Both the position numbers and the translations under genes were made by a program. Below the pieces are notes generated by a model. It had not been told where the DNA came from and did no database searches. It saw nothing but the letters and a program-made list of their open reading frames with translations. 64,000 nucleotides of DNA from Luscinia megarhynchos (taxonomy: Eukaryota > Chordata > Aves > Passeriformes > Turdidae): contig CM067568.1 in assembly GCA_034336665.1 (NCBI GenBank), forward strand, positions 14,045,983 to 14,109,982. The letters run 5' to 3'. Positions 51,690-64,000 of the stretch are shown one piece after another; position 1 is the first letter of the stretch; each line of letters begins with the position of its first letter.

Positions 51690-51850
51690 GGCACTGCAAG
51701 AGACTCAAGAGATCCAAATTAAAATCCCATCTCTGACACAGACCTTTGGAGTGTATGAGCAAATTACCATGTCCCTCAGCTCCTCCGGGTAAGAAGAAAG
51801 GATGATAATGTTTTTTCTCTCTGTCTTGTATCAGATCACCAGACTGAGGG
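51690..51850 (+). mobile_element. MIR-like SINE remnant
   Basis: AAAATCCCATCTCTGACACAG, then GAGCAAATTACCATGTCCCTCAGCTCCTC, then AAAGGATGATAATG follow the order of the MIR core (ATCCCGGCTCTGCCAC, GGGCAAGTTACTTAACCTCT.AGCCTCAGTTTCC, ATGGGGATAATAAT). It is highly diverged, as expected for a repeat that predates the amniote split. The GGGTAAGAAG inside it mimics a splice donor. Confidence 0.6.
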
Positions 51851-52767
51851 TATTTTTCACTAAATAGATGTATTAGAACTCAACCCCTCTTGGAGCAGCT
51901 AAGCAAGAGATACAGAAGTAAAAATAGGTGTAAGTAGGTAACTAAATTATTTCTAATACCTTGAAATTAATGTGAGATGTGCTGTTTTTGCTTTTATATA
52001 CTTAAATAGGTAACATTTATCTTTTTATGAAGACAGATGAGCTTTTATTGAACAATATAAAACTTACTTGGGAGAAATGCAAGTAAAAAGTCTTGACTGT
52101 AGACAACTATTTTCCTCATATAAAATCAATGACACAAGACAGAATTTTGTAACTGCATATGCTCACAAAAGAGCTCAATACCAGCTCATGCACTAGCCTA
52201 CCTCTAAGCCTAGTGGCAGATCAGTAAGGGAAATTATCAGCAATGCCTAAACCTTACCGTTGTGCTCTCTAAATGTTGTTGTTTTTGTTTTCAAATCTCA
52301 TTTCAGCCTATGGATGTCAGAGGCTGATATAATAAGACATCTGCTGGTGTCCTGAAACTACGTCTCTGGTTGGTAAAATTAGTTTTGTTTCCTTCAAGTT
52401 GGTTACTAAAACTGATATTTTACAGTAGAGAATGCATCTCCTTCCTAACCAGTACTCATCACTGACCTGCACTAAACAAACCAGGTTCTTTGCTATCTGG
52501 CTGTCCATCTGTAAAGACCATTCCTTAAAAAACAGTAATCTGCTTATGCAGGATTTTGTGGAGACATAAATAAATGTGTGAGGCAGTACAGGACAACAGA
52601 TAAGCAGACTAGTGTTTAAAGTGTGGAATCCCACGCTGAGTAAAGGCTTGTTTCCTATCCTGAATGACTGAGGAAAGGGGACGGCAAAGGAAACTGCAGT
52701 AACTCCAGAGCTCCATAGATGTCGCCAGCTTTTCGCTCCAGCCTTCCCCAAACGTTTTGGTTCATAC

Positions 52768-52871
52768 CTATCTCCCTCCAGCCATTTATTCTGTAGTCCC
52801 CAGAGGGACTGTTTTTTGGATGATGAAATACTGCAGAGTGCAAATTAAAAGCTGCTAGCACTGAGCTGTGT
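52768..52871 (-). CDS. Exon candidate (104 bp), minus strand
   Basis: The minus-strand acceptor TTTTGTATCTTCTGTCCAG is very strong and the donor GAGATAG|GTATGAA is good. One frame is open, needing two carried bases, and ends in phase 1. It reads HSSVLAAFNLHSAVFHH and then a polar tail. The neighbour on the 5' side (55.9 kb) ends in phase 0, so they do not join directly; the 3' neighbour at 47534-47616 fits. It may be a real exon of a gene with further unseen exons, or a pseudo-exon. Confidence 0.25.
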
Positions 52872-52899
52872 CTGGACAGAAGATACAAAATGGAAAACA

Positions 52900-55800
52900 T
52901 AAAGAGCAACACAGTACTTTTCCTATTACATCTTAAGCAAAAATACTTAACAGGAGCCTTACAGCAGTGTGAACAACTTTTTTAGATATTGAGAGCTAAA
53001 TCATGATGGCATTTTCTGAGCTTTGTTTAAAATGATTTGTGAAGGTTATTTGCAACATTTTGCCTCGTTCTTGAATTCTCACGTAAAAATCCAAACCATG
53101 TAATTTCTGTTCATGTAACACCCACAGCAGTCATGCACTGTTCTTTTGGAGCTGGGAACTTGTCTACAAAATGGCAAGGGCAGTTCCAAAAAGGAAAAAC
53201 AATGTACAGAAGGAAAAAGACCCCTTGCATCTTCACAGAGAATAACTCAGGTGCCGATTTCAGATAAGGAGCCAAAGGTGTGAAGATAGGACAAGGTGGA
53301 AGGGGAACAGAGAAGGAGGAAAATTTGCTTGTTGAAATGAACTTTATGTAGCATAAAGCAACTTCTTTTAAAAAACAACTTGATCTGTATGGGGGATTGA
53401 TTTGTTAGTTACAGAGCAGCACCTCATGGGCTTCAGATTTGAGTCCCAAGTGGAGCAGCTGCTGCTGCACTGGAGAGCGTGGTTGTGCATTAGCTGTGCT
53501 GCTGTCCCACCATACACACCTTGGCTTGGTGGTCCTGGGGTCCATTGATTCTGGTAGTCAAAGCCCTGCTTAGGGCTCTGAGCCCAGCTTACCTCTACTA
53601 CATCAGTGAGGAAAAGCTGTAAGTGATTGCTGTTGTGTTCAAGGGAAGATGCAGATGGATTGAAGTCAGGTTTGTGCTGCAGTATTTGGCTGGAGGTGTG
53701 GGGAGGCAGGCACCCTGGTGCAGCAACGCTTTCAGAGAGACTCCTTTAGTCCTTGTATGACAAGTATCTGCAAGGGGCTCTGCCAGCATAGCTAGAGCTT
53801 GGCTGTGGCTCCTGTGGGCCAGCCCTGGCCAAACAGACCGTGCCCCAAAAGTGTACACTCACCAGCCCCTCCCCAGTGTTCTGACACAGGCTTCACTCAG
53901 TCCCTCACAAGATTCATTTTCAAGACTGCCCCAAAGACTGGTACTTTCCTGGCTTGGAGTTTAAGTCAGGCACCAGAGGCAGGATGGAGAGATCAGAGAG
54001 TGAGGTTAGGGGAGGGGCAGGTCATGGCAGGGGAGACATAGGGTCTGGCTGCTGAGATCCTTGGGCCAGAGCTTTCTCCAAGAGGTCACACAGCTGGCTA
54101 GCCCATAGTCATGCACCTAGAGGGGATGCAGAGCAGGACAATGCTTTTCTCTTGGATTTTGAAAAAATTTCTCAGGGTAGCAGGGAGAAATACTAAAACC
54201 CAACATATGATCTCTTCAGGATTTGTTTAACTTGGATCTTAAAATATATTTAAAAGCTTTGTTAGTAAGTGATCCTCAAGAATTTGAAAATACATATTAC
54301 CTCAGCTGGTAGTGACCCTGCAACACTCCACTGTTAATAAGCAATCAGCACTTTTCATACAATGCCTTTCACCTTTGGATGGAGCACCATCCCCTAATTT
54401 GATTACAAGGCTATACTTCAGTGTAATATCACCACCAGTGCTATTGCTGTGAATTTACATTGGTGTAATAGCAAGTAGAATTTGTTCCTAAAAGAGAAGC
54501 AGTGAAAAATGAACATATACTGTAATTTCCCAAGTGATAGATTTTCATATTATTTATGTTCATTCAGAATTTGAATCTTAGAGATTGAATTAATTTCAGA
54601 TCTCCTACCACCTGACCCAAAACAAAAACCAAACAGCTGTGTTTGTTACTGCTTAGTAATATATTTTTCCAGGAAAACACAGCTTAATCTGAGCTCTGCT
54701 GAAATAGCTGTCTGTTGTTTGTGCTTTACAAAGCACATCAGTAACTGAAAAGAGAAGGAATATCTGCCTACCCCAGAAAATGTATCTTCTAACTTTGGTG
54801 CAGTGCAACAGTGTGTCAAAAATGGGTATAGAACAAAATTCTTAAACCCTGTTCAATGTAAAGAAAGGAGATGGTAAAACTAGGAGAGTACTGGGAGGAC
54901 GTGTTAGTTTAGTTTATTGTCTGAAGCAGAAAAAAGCCACTGTTCAAGAAAAGGGGCAATGACCCAAGCAAGTGCAAATGTGCAGGAAGGAGTAGAAATT
55001 CTGAGCACAGACGAGTCTACTTTCTCCAGAACTATGTAAAATAGGCACCAAGAGTAGGTCAGTATTCAACATATTGACCACGACACATGATTTAATCCCT
55101 AATGATATCAATTATATGGATCATTGTCTGATCTCAAAATTTGAAAAAAGCACTTGGGACCCAAAGCTGAGGTTTTGGAAGGAGTCAGCTTTATCCGAAC
55201 ACCATTACTGACAGGCTGGGTCCTGTGGGGGCAGAGAGAAATGTTTTGTCCTGCTCTAGTGCAGTCAGACCTTTGGGGATTCAGGCTTCTCTGCATGGGA
55301 ACAAAAGAAGTTGTCTTTTATGCTGAACTCTGAAGGTGGAAGGCAGCTGAGATCCCAAATGGCTTTAGTTGTTTTATATGAGGGGCAGAATGTCATGGTG
55401 ACTGGAAGTGGAGCTTGTGGGTGGACAGACACAAAGTGCTGTGCTCTCCTCCATACAGTTCAGTAAGGTGTCTTGGGGCTGCTCTGGATCACTCCTTTCT
55501 GAACTCCATTTTTTTTCTGTGCAGTGATGCTTGGAGATGTAGATGGGCATATGTGTGAATGGGAAATTCACAAATATTCAGTTCTGTCTATATATTTAAA
55601 TGGCAGAAAAAAATAAGATTTTCATCTCTTTTATTTCATGAAACAGAATTCTGGTCTATTCTTTTCATGCAATTTGCTAATGAGCAGACAATAAGACTGT
55701 TATATACTTTTAAAATGAATAGATTATGTGGTTGGAAAAGGAAGCATTATTTCAATTAGTTATGCCAGTTGTGAATTATAATGCAGTTTTAATTGAAGAC

Positions 55801-55932
55801 AAGGGAAATCCACATGAATATCCACAATATCCACTGCATTAATCAAGATGGGATGCCTTGCAATGGATACTGAATGAATAATAATGAAACACCAAGAATA
55901 AAATGTCACAGTTCAGAGATATTACATCTTAC
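52900..55932. other. AT-rich region, no supported gene
   Basis: No exon pair or repeat family is recognised. A moderately GC-richer patch at 53400-54050 has overlapping open frames (82-86 codons) on both strands but no domains and no matched splice sites. Confidence 0.4.
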
Positions 55933-55997
55933 CTCTTCCATGCACCAGACTGTCAGGATTAATTGAACCAGTGCAAAATGTGACATATTCATTGTTG
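55933..55997 (-). CDS. First coding exon candidate encoding a signal-peptide-like N terminus
   Basis: The minus-strand acceptor CTTCTATTTCCTTTTAG and the donor GGAAGAG|GTAAGATG are both excellent. The 65-bp exon carries five 5'UTR bases and then ATG at 55992-55990. Translation starts MNMSHFALVQLILTVWCMEE: a short polar start, then a hydrophobic core (FALVQLILTVW), then C and acidic residues, as in a secretory signal peptide. It ends in phase 0 and can join the candidate at 51542-51615. I do not recognise the protein. No promoter-like CpG island is seen upstream in the window, so the transcription start would lie at or beyond 56 kb on this strand. Confidence 0.42.
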
Positions 55998-58900
55998 CTA
56001 AAAGGAAATAGAAGTGTAGGCACAATTTAGCTCATTTTTCAAAAGCTGGTTCATCCAGAACTTTTTACAAAATTCAGCTGATGAAGTCTCCTGAATCAGT
56101 TTTTCCAGTTACAGAAGCATGGACCCATCTTTGTTGAGTATTTTTGTACCACAGTTCATTAAAGGGAAATGTATGTGAGGACCTACACAAATATTTTCAA
56201 ACTTTTTTAGTTGTTTGGAGAGAATTATATGTCTTTTTTAATGTGAAATATTTTTAAACTACCTCACAGGCTTTGCCTTCTGGAAGAGCTGATGTGCAAA
56301 TGGATCTTTGATATTTCTATTATATATTTGGAACTTTCAAAATTTTTCTCTCTTTATTTCGGAGAGAGGCAAATTCTATCCCAACAACTTTTGTCCATCA
56401 CCTGAAATATGTCTGGAATCTTAAGTGGGATTAACCAGCAGAAATGTGGTAGTAAAACAGAAGAATTGGGGTTGCTGATTTTGCCTATAAATTAAGCTTT
56501 ATCCTGTTTATCCAAAATCACAACACAGAGCAAAGGTACTCATTCCAAAAAACCAGGAGGATAATTCACTTCTGTTTGGATGAGCTAATGTGAATATCAA
56601 ATTATATTATTATACCAGTAGATGAGTTATGAAAAAATGAACTTTTAATCCTGGTGAGTACATCAGAAGCTTGGTCCATATATCTGCTTGGGAAAGAATG
56701 GAGGGCCCATTTCTTCTCTTATATACGCTGGACTGCTATAGATTAATAAAATTCAGAGTCAGATTGAATAGGATGTTCTCTAGTCACAGACCTTAGACTG
56801 CTGTTCTCACAAGGAGCTTTGTCCGTCTCCCTAAAACACAGTCTGCACAAAGCAGGCATCCAGTTTGGGCTCAGAAACAGAATTTGCTGCTTCCCCTGCT
56901 GGTCTGTTCCAATGGTTAGTCACTCTCACTCTTAAAAATGTGTTACTTATTTCCCATCTGGCATCCAGATAGTGGAATATATGTTAGAATAGCTCTGCTG
57001 ACTTTAATCTGCTACTTCTGATGAGAGGAGAAACAATCTTGAGGTCTGTTTGCTCCCAAGCCCATTAGTGCTGCAGGTCTGAGTGCTTGGTGCCAGCTAT
57101 TCCAGCCAGCAAAGTGGGGATGCTTCTTACTGTCTCATTACTTTCTTCTGCTTCTTCCCCTAAGTGAGCATTTGTTCACTGAGTCAGCCCTTACATGCCT
57201 GTTCTACCCACTCCTTTTTCCCCCTTTGTCCCCCAGTAGGGAATTGTTGCAAAATGCTGTGGTGCACAGTGCCTGCCATTTCCACGAGCAGGACAGGAGT
57301 TCATTCTGCCCATTGATAAGTTATTCTGATTCTTTGAAACAAACGTGCGTGTGCACACAAAACCACGAGCAAACCCACTCAGAGTCTGTCTCAGAAATTC
57401 CTGCTGAAAGCTGTCAGTTATCCCACACCGACGTGAGCTCCCTTTTGGTCTTTTAAAGGTCAAACCTATCCTGTTGCAGAGGATCAGAAAGTCAGTGCAT
57501 GACAATTCAAGCAGTTGCTAGAGAGCGATAAAATTTTCATTTTGGATCAATAATGGTCTATGACAGTGTCTAGGTAACAATTTTAACACTTCTACTACGA
57601 CATGATTTTGTAACGTCGCAGCTAATTCTGTAATGATATCGCCACCTGGTGCCTGCTGCCTTATATACCAAGCTGCAGGAAACGCAGCGTTACTATGACA
57701 ATTTCTGTGGCAGCTGCTGTGGGCTTCATGTGAAATATTTGGCTCAAAACGCTTCTTGTGAGGTGGGCAGGGTGGACACAGCTGATACCAACACGCTGGA
57801 GCCTGGGTGTGAGATGATTTTGGAATGTGGTGGTTGTCACCATAGTGCCATTTGTGAAGCCAGTATAACCCTGTAGTTTACTGCAGGGTGTGTCTGCTGG
57901 GGGACGCTGAGATGGTGGATGTGCCCCCTGTTAGCACCGTGCAGTACAATGGGTGCTGCAGGTCAGTGTTCTGGCAGTACCTTTGCACCTCTTCATCCCA
58001 TTGTCCAAGAAAACTCCTCTTTTTTTGAATACTTTTCAAATGCAGAAGACTTCATTTTCATTTCTATGGCTTTGGTGTTGGAGGGACATTGAATCACTTA
58101 TAAAAAGCCAGTTTCTGCTTCACTTAAAGTGAGAAGTCTCACAAGGTTCCAGAGCTAGCCTTTGCTATATTGCACACATAGGGAGGGCTGCAGGAGATAG
58201 ATCTTCAGGACAGCATTGTAATCTCTATATATGCTGGGCAGATGACATCTAGAGATCTGATTTTATTCTATAATTTTAGTTCATGGCTTAGGATCACCTC
58301 CTTGTAGGTTCAATCCAGAGAAGATTCAATTTCTGTGCCCTAATATGCTGTGAATCTTTCATCCACATCAACCTGGCTGAAGAGGTGCTGCTGTGAAGAG
58401 CAATTCTGTTCCTTCTGAGTCAAGTGAGTCCTGGAATGGCCTTTTTCTCACATCCTCTCTGCACATTGTCTTGGAGGGAGTACTTTTGGACAACACTGGG
58501 ACACCATCTCATGCTGTGCTGAGTTACAGAGTTTCACAATTGCCTCACTGTGCAGAAGGGAACCAGGAACTTGGCCACGACCGTTTCCTAAGCTCCTTAT
58601 GTTGTGCTGTGGTTTGCAAGAGCTTTTGTGTCCTGGGCCAAGCAGAGGTGCCAGCTCACTCTTCCACCCTAAAATGCAGGCTTTAGGCAAGGGAAATATT
58701 CCCCTGTGTGCTGTTGCATGAGGCCATATGATGTCATGAGAAGGGTAAGCAGGGCAGTGAGCTGGGCTGGTTGTGAGCAGCAGGGAAAGGTGCAGCAGCT
58801 GGAAGAGCAAAAAGTCCTGGAGTGCAATTAATTTTTCTGTGGGTTTTCCTCTGCCAGGGAAGAATGGGTCAAATCAAGGTACAGAAGAAGGTTGAACAGA

Positions 58901-61900
58901 GAAGTGGGGGCTAGAGGAGAGAGATTAAATTGGTGCAGATGGCAAGCTCAGGAGTCACATCAGAGAGGATCTGCTCCTGAAAACAGTGCTTGGTTCTTCA
59001 TATCCCCCATTCCTCTTTCTGTCATAGAGTATGGGGAAGGTGAGCAGCAAAATCTGGCCCTACCAACACCTTTCCAGAATCTCTGTTGTCATACCAGCTG
59101 TGGTCTGGCCATGGATGCAGACAGACTTTAGTTCCAGATGTCTACTGCCATGCTCCTAACAATTTCTCTTCCCATTCCCCAGCATATTCCATGTAGAGGA
59201 ATTGCACTCCTGGGTGTGCACTATGCTAGGTGTGCAGGTACATTCTTACCTGTGTAGGTGACCCCTCCAAATATTAAGATAAGGTGAAGAGTCACCCTTG
59301 GACTCATCTCTCATCATTTCTTTGTGCTTTATCCTGGGAAGATGTCCATGCTTAGCACTTCTGCATTTCCTCCAGCGTTCATTCTTCAGCACTCCATAGG
59401 CATCTCTGTCCCACCTGACAGGACATGTATTTATTCTGTTGGTCATCTCTAGCCAGTTAGGGTACCAAGAATGAATGGCCCTATCTGGTCCCCAGCCCAA
59501 AACTTTTGACTTATTAAGTACTTGCAGAATTGATTGACTTTGGAGCTGCTACAGTTCAGGAGTTTGGCCACCACTCTTCCAAGGAACAAACCAACACATC
59601 CAGCCAAACTTGAGCTTACATTCACCAACCAAGTAAAGGGAATTAGGCATATTGACACCAGATGAGCATCTGGCCCTAAAATATCCATAAGGCAAAGAAT
59701 GGAAAGCACAGAAAGTTTTCATAGATATTCCACTTAATGTTTTGTAAATTTTCCTGCTATGTTGCTAAGGGGGATTTTAGTACATCAACATGTTTAAAAT
59801 AGATCTCAGTGAGATGTTTGTAATTGGAGCTAATTCTCCCTCCACTCTGAACTTCCTTATTGTTCCCGGCACTATTTCATCTCCCTCCTGTCTGTAAAAG
59901 ACCCTCTTGCTGACCCACTTCCTGCCCCTGTAGCAGTGCTAGGAACTGCACAAGGAATCCTTGTCTTAATGAATTTGGATGCTGACATTGCATTTTCAGC
60001 TAGCCAGGCTTCATCTGGAAAGTGGTGTTCTTGTGTTTCCTGATGTGAGTCAGTTGTGAGGAAAGTGTTTAACCTTTTTGTCAAAGGTTAAACATATAAA
60101 AGGGGAATGTGAAGCTCTTGTATTCCTGTTGTTGCCACATTAAAGAGAGCAGCTTTCACGGCTGAGCAAAATCTTACTTTTCAGGAGGGATATTTCTTTC
60201 TGTATCCAATTCAAAGCTGCAGTTTACTGGACTTGTTAAGGAAAGTGTATGTTTAAACAGGGCTATATAACAAGGCCATTCATTGACTGTTTCCATTGTT
60301 TTTTTTCATTTTGGTAGTCCTCTCTGCCTTTCTGAAAGGATTTGAAGAGACTTGGACAGGCATTTGTATGAAGTGAGCCAATTAGAATTTTTCAAAATGG
60401 TCCATTTGTATAAAATATAAAGATCTTCAAATCAAAATGAAAAGTAAGCCAAGCAGTCTCTAGCTTGAAAGCAGAAAAATTTGTCACTTTCTTATTGACA
60501 CCACATGATTTTAATCCATTTTTCTCCACTGCTTGGCTGAGCACACTAGTTTCTTACCTGTAATTACCAAGACTGATGACTTAGCTGTATTACCTACAAT
60601 CACATACCTCTTTCCCCTGACTAAAAAGTTAATGGTATGCTCTTGTCATAATCCAGAATACTCTGTCAAAGAGCTCATTCCAGTTTTGCTCTGTCTGTTC
60701 ATTTCTTCTGTGCTTTGTGAAACATAGGAACACAAACCTATTTTTGTTGAGAGGTAATTCCCTAGGTGACCTGCTGGTTCTGCACAAATTGCCCCACTGA
60801 TAATTTGTTAGTTGTTGGCTGTCTTTATGGTTGGGTCTAAAATACCCCACTGTAATCAATTGACTATGATTATCCAATGAGTTTGAGAGAAAGCCAGGAA
60901 CAGACTGGAGGTTTGCTATTGAATCTCTGTTGCTCAAGGCCTCCATTCTAGAGGATAATTAGAATGCTCTTCTCTGCTCTGGATTCTTCTTCAGCTCTCT
61001 AGGATTGTGTCAACAGCTCCACACAACAGTTTTTCTGGGCTGGAAAGATATAGTCTTGAAAGGGAAAAGAGTATAAACAAAAGATAAAGGATAAAGAAAA
61101 ATTAGAAACGTCATTCCCAAGGGAGTGTTCTCAACAATCTGTTAACTTTGCATTCGTGAGTTCATAACTACTTCCAGAAAAATGTCACAAAGTCTTAGTA
61201 GAGCAGCTTGAACCTCTGCTGATGAATTGAAGGAAATTTGTTCTAAAGAAAATACATCACACAAAGTTAACTCACAATGCAGGATCAGCCAAAACCAACA
61301 CCATGGAACAGGAATTCCTTCATTTTAACAATACCATAATCTCATTGCAGGCTGAGCAGTAACATTAGAAACTGCACATGTAACACCTTCCCTTACAGTT
61401 AAAATTTGGCAGCAGTGACTTTAAAAAAAAATCCTAAAACCAACCTCAATCTTCAGCCTGGATGCATTTGTTTCATCGAGAAGATTTATGAGTTAACCAC
61501 TTACAAAATCCAATCAATGTAGTGTTAGGGTTCCTGTGTTTTATTCCAGGCATATATGTAATGTGTTATTCAAAATACACTGCAGAACAGTTCAAAGCTG
61601 ACACTCTGAGTGCTGCATGAACTGTGGAGGAGGGCTGATTTTCCACCGCTCTGTTATGTGCTTCATCACTGTAGTTCTGTCTCTGACTGCAAGGCCAACT
61701 TGATCTGACTGTGCTTTTCCTAATTACATCGCCTGCATTGAAAGGACAAAAGTAACCACTGTGAATCATGCTGTCAAAAACCCAGGCACTATCTTCCACA
61801 GTTCTTAATTTACATTACAATAAGTGCCTTTTGGTTCCAAAAACAAATTCCTTTCAAAGCTGGGGCAAAAGAGCTCTGTGTGATGGCTGCCCGGGCTCCA

Positions 61901-62190
61901 GAATTGGTGGTTATACAATGTTAAGGCAGACATAGCATAGAACAGCTGCATGGTCACTGCCACAGCTCCTGGCCTGCAGGTAGTAGCTGTGACCTCCTCT
62001 GCTCCTGTATGGAATGCCTGTGAGAAACAGACCTGGTTGCATGTCAGTAGGATAAACACAGACCTGTGTCCTTGGGCACACAACAGCTCCTACTGTTTGC
62101 CTGCTGCAGAAGGAATCACTGCAGCAATACCTGCACATGGCTTCTCTGGACCTCCCACACCTCCCAAGCTCTTAGCCCTCAGTGGGAAGC
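55998..62190. other. AT-rich region with one possible conserved element
   Basis: No exon is supported. The stretch 57520-57660 keeps several CpGs in AT-rich DNA and may be a conserved non-coding element (see findings). Open frames up to 120 codons (58448-58810, minus) lack recognisable domains. Confidence 0.4.
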
Positions 62191-62322
62191 AGAGAGTGGT
62201 TTGGGTAGGAAGGGACCTTCAAGAGCATCTTGTTCCAGCAGCCCTGCCATGGGCAGGGACACCTTGCACTTGACCAGTTTCTCAGAGCTCCAGCCTGGCC
62301 TTGAACACTGCCAGGGATGTGG
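62191..62322 (-). mobile_element. CR1 LINE 3' end fragment
   Basis: The plus-strand sequence is the reverse complement of the CR1 3' region: GGTTTGGGTAGGAAGGGACC, CCCTGCCATGGGCAGGGACA, CCTTGCACTTGACCAG and CCAGCCTGGCCTTGAACACT are all family landmarks. About 130 bp are retained and truncated on both sides. The overlapping plus-strand open frames (61950-62273, 62066-62392) are not genes. Confidence 0.9.
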
Positions 62323-64000
62323 GTTATATACCAGTAATTCAGGAATATCCCTGAGCTGGGATTTGTTCCATCTGACTGAATGTGTGAGTTAGGAGTGCAG
62401 TAACACCAGGCACTGTATATTAATGGTTCAAGATGTTATGGAGATCTTCTACAGCTATGCTGTGATATTAGCAGACCTTTTGGGCAAGGAGGAGCAGGAG
62501 CAGGCAGTTTATTTGAGCAGGGGTATTTTCTCCCTTTTTTCCTTCCTACTCAGATGTCTGCCCAATCAGATTCTCAGATATTGGACAAACAAAAACACCA
62601 AAACACGAACAAAACAACTGAAAAGGCTTCCAAAGGTTTTTCTGATTTGTAGAAATCTGGTTCAAGCATTTTGAAGATAAAAACTTGATAGAACAACAGA
62701 AAGTCACGGGGCTTATATTAGGGATGTGAGGAAAAGTATGACAAAACCCACACTGCTATGTTCTTTAGGACAGGAGGCTTCACAGGGAGAGAAGCCTGTG
62801 TGAAACAAAGTGATTATTTCTGCTGCTGTCACTCTGAACAGTATGGGTAGCAGCTACTATCTTTATTCAGCTTAAACAATATTTTAGCCTTTCCCTTTGC
62901 AGCATCCGGACATCCTCCCATTCTTAGCCACCGACTACCAAAACCCTGTGTGTATTTATCAGTGGTGCAGAACCTTTTTCCCTACAGACATAGGACAGTT
63001 TTCAATGTTTCAGCTAGAAAGATGAATTGGAATTGGATTTGAGATGAGAGAGCATGGGCTCATTTCCCAATTCTGCCATGTACATCATGCAGCCTTGGGC
63101 AAATCTTAGTTCTGTCTGTTCTGAGCTATTTGGGGCAGGCACTTTCTCATTTGCTATGCATACATGGAGTGCTTAGCACAAAGGGGACTCCAACCACTCA
63201 TCAGTAACCAGTAACAGATGGTTATAAGTTGTCAGTGTGACTAGGTATTCCCACTCCAATAGTTTTTGCTAGCAATTTTCATCTTTTAAGGAATCTTGCC
63301 AACAGGCCAAAACTGGAAGTATGTAAAAGAAAAATTAAATGAAGGAGTTCATTTTCAAAATGTCTCCTTTCCAGATCTAAAATACTGAAAAGGCTTTCCA
63401 CTGTAGGAGCTGAGACACGTTGGACAAACTGGCAAACATTTCAAAAGCCAAATGTCAGTGCTCTGCTTACTTAAATCCATGGTAAGCTCATCTTTTTAAC
63501 TTCCAGAAATGGTGTGAAGAACTCTTTTGGGACAGATATTTCCTTAATCTCTTACTTGCATTCACTCAAATGAGCTTTTCACAATTAGGAGTTTCCCCAT
63601 TTGGCAGCACTTCTGCATTGTCACAGGCAGAGATGACATAATAAACTACTCTTACGCATATTCTGGAGCTCTCCTGAGTAAAAATAGTGGCCCTCAGCTT
63701 TAATCTTTGGAACTTTGCGTCTCAGTGTAGCTATTCTGATGGCAGGGGTGAGCAGATCTGGCTAAGGCAGGAAACAGATGTATCCTCTTATTCTTAACAT
63801 AAATTTTGGGGGTTTATTTTTTGGTTAGCTGCAGTCCTAATCTCACTTTTGATCGAGTGGGGAGGAAAAGAGTAATTAGTGAAGTATTAGTGTTATTATT
63901 ATTTCCTGACATTAACTCTCCTGCTACTTGTCCATCCTTTTCTCAGGCCCAGTAAAATGGTGTGTGGCTTTAACAGCCAAAGAGCATTTTTTATTGCTGG
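62323..64000. other. AT-rich region, no supported gene
   Basis: Apart from the MIR/L3-like remnant at 63045-63215 there is no recognisable element or exon. An 83-codon open frame (62423-62674, plus) has no domain. Confidence 0.4.
63045..63215 (+). mobile_element. Ancient SINE/LINE-tail remnant (MIR or L3-like)
   Basis: CCCAATTCTGCCATGTACATC, then AGCCTTGGGCAAATCTTAG match MIR core landmarks (CTCTGCCACT, CCTTGGGCAAGTC). These are followed by GGGGCAGGCACTTTCTCATTTGC and GAGTGCTTAGCACAAAGGGG, which match a tail shared by old amniote repeats (GCAGGGACTGTCTC, GTGCCTAGCACAATGGGG). It is strongly diverged; the family assignment is approximate. Confidence 0.5.

Noticed and set aside
51788..51797. 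Plus-strand donor-like GGGTAAGAAG
   Set aside because: It falls inside a MIR-like SINE at the position where the family has its own conserved sequence, and no acceptor with an open frame precedes it.
61950..62392. Plus-strand open frames of 107 and 108 codons
   Set aside because: Overlap an antisense CR1 3' end and have no recognisable protein features.

Overview
The window reads as vertebrate nuclear DNA from a bird, most likely a neoavian or passerine-type genome. The diagnostic signs are 3'-truncated CR1 LINE fragments (42945-43290, 62191-62322, 33321-33412), two LTRs of the avian ERVL type (9460-10384 and 47835-48250), a short GC-saturated CpG island in otherwise AT-rich DNA, and no prokaryotic-style gene packing. 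No tRNA, rRNA, CRISPR array or operon was seen. Most of the open frames are chance openings or lie inside repeats.

Layout. 1-17.5 kb is AT-rich non-coding DNA with one near-complete solo ERVL LTR. At 17574-17684 (minus strand) lies the best-supported coding exon: a strong acceptor, a short 5'UTR, an ATG, 33 codons and a strong donor. 17.7-38.3 kb is mainly intron-like sequence, with a minus-strand cluster of open, protein-like segments at 22.95-25.2 kb and an A-rich tract near 25.9 kb. 38.36-40.52 kb is a CpG island whose upstream flank is a 38-52 bp GC-rich minisatellite. Strong splice donors on the minus strand inside the island (39053|39052 and 38558|38557) make it a plausible promoter and non-coding first exon of the gene whose first coding exon is at 17.6 kb. 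That would give a first intron of about 21 kb.

40.5-64 kb is again AT-rich. It holds CR1 pieces, a degraded ERVL LTR, MIR-like SINE remains, and several minus-strand exon candidates at 41.7, 47.0, 47.5, 51.5, 52.8 and 55.9 kb. One of these (55.9 kb) encodes a signal-peptide-like N terminus. Phase bookkeeping does not join all of them into one transcript, so they are reported individually with modest confidence.

I could not assign any exon to a named gene from sequence alone. The gene content is a hypothesis for transcript or protein-homology testing; the repeats and the CpG island are firmer.
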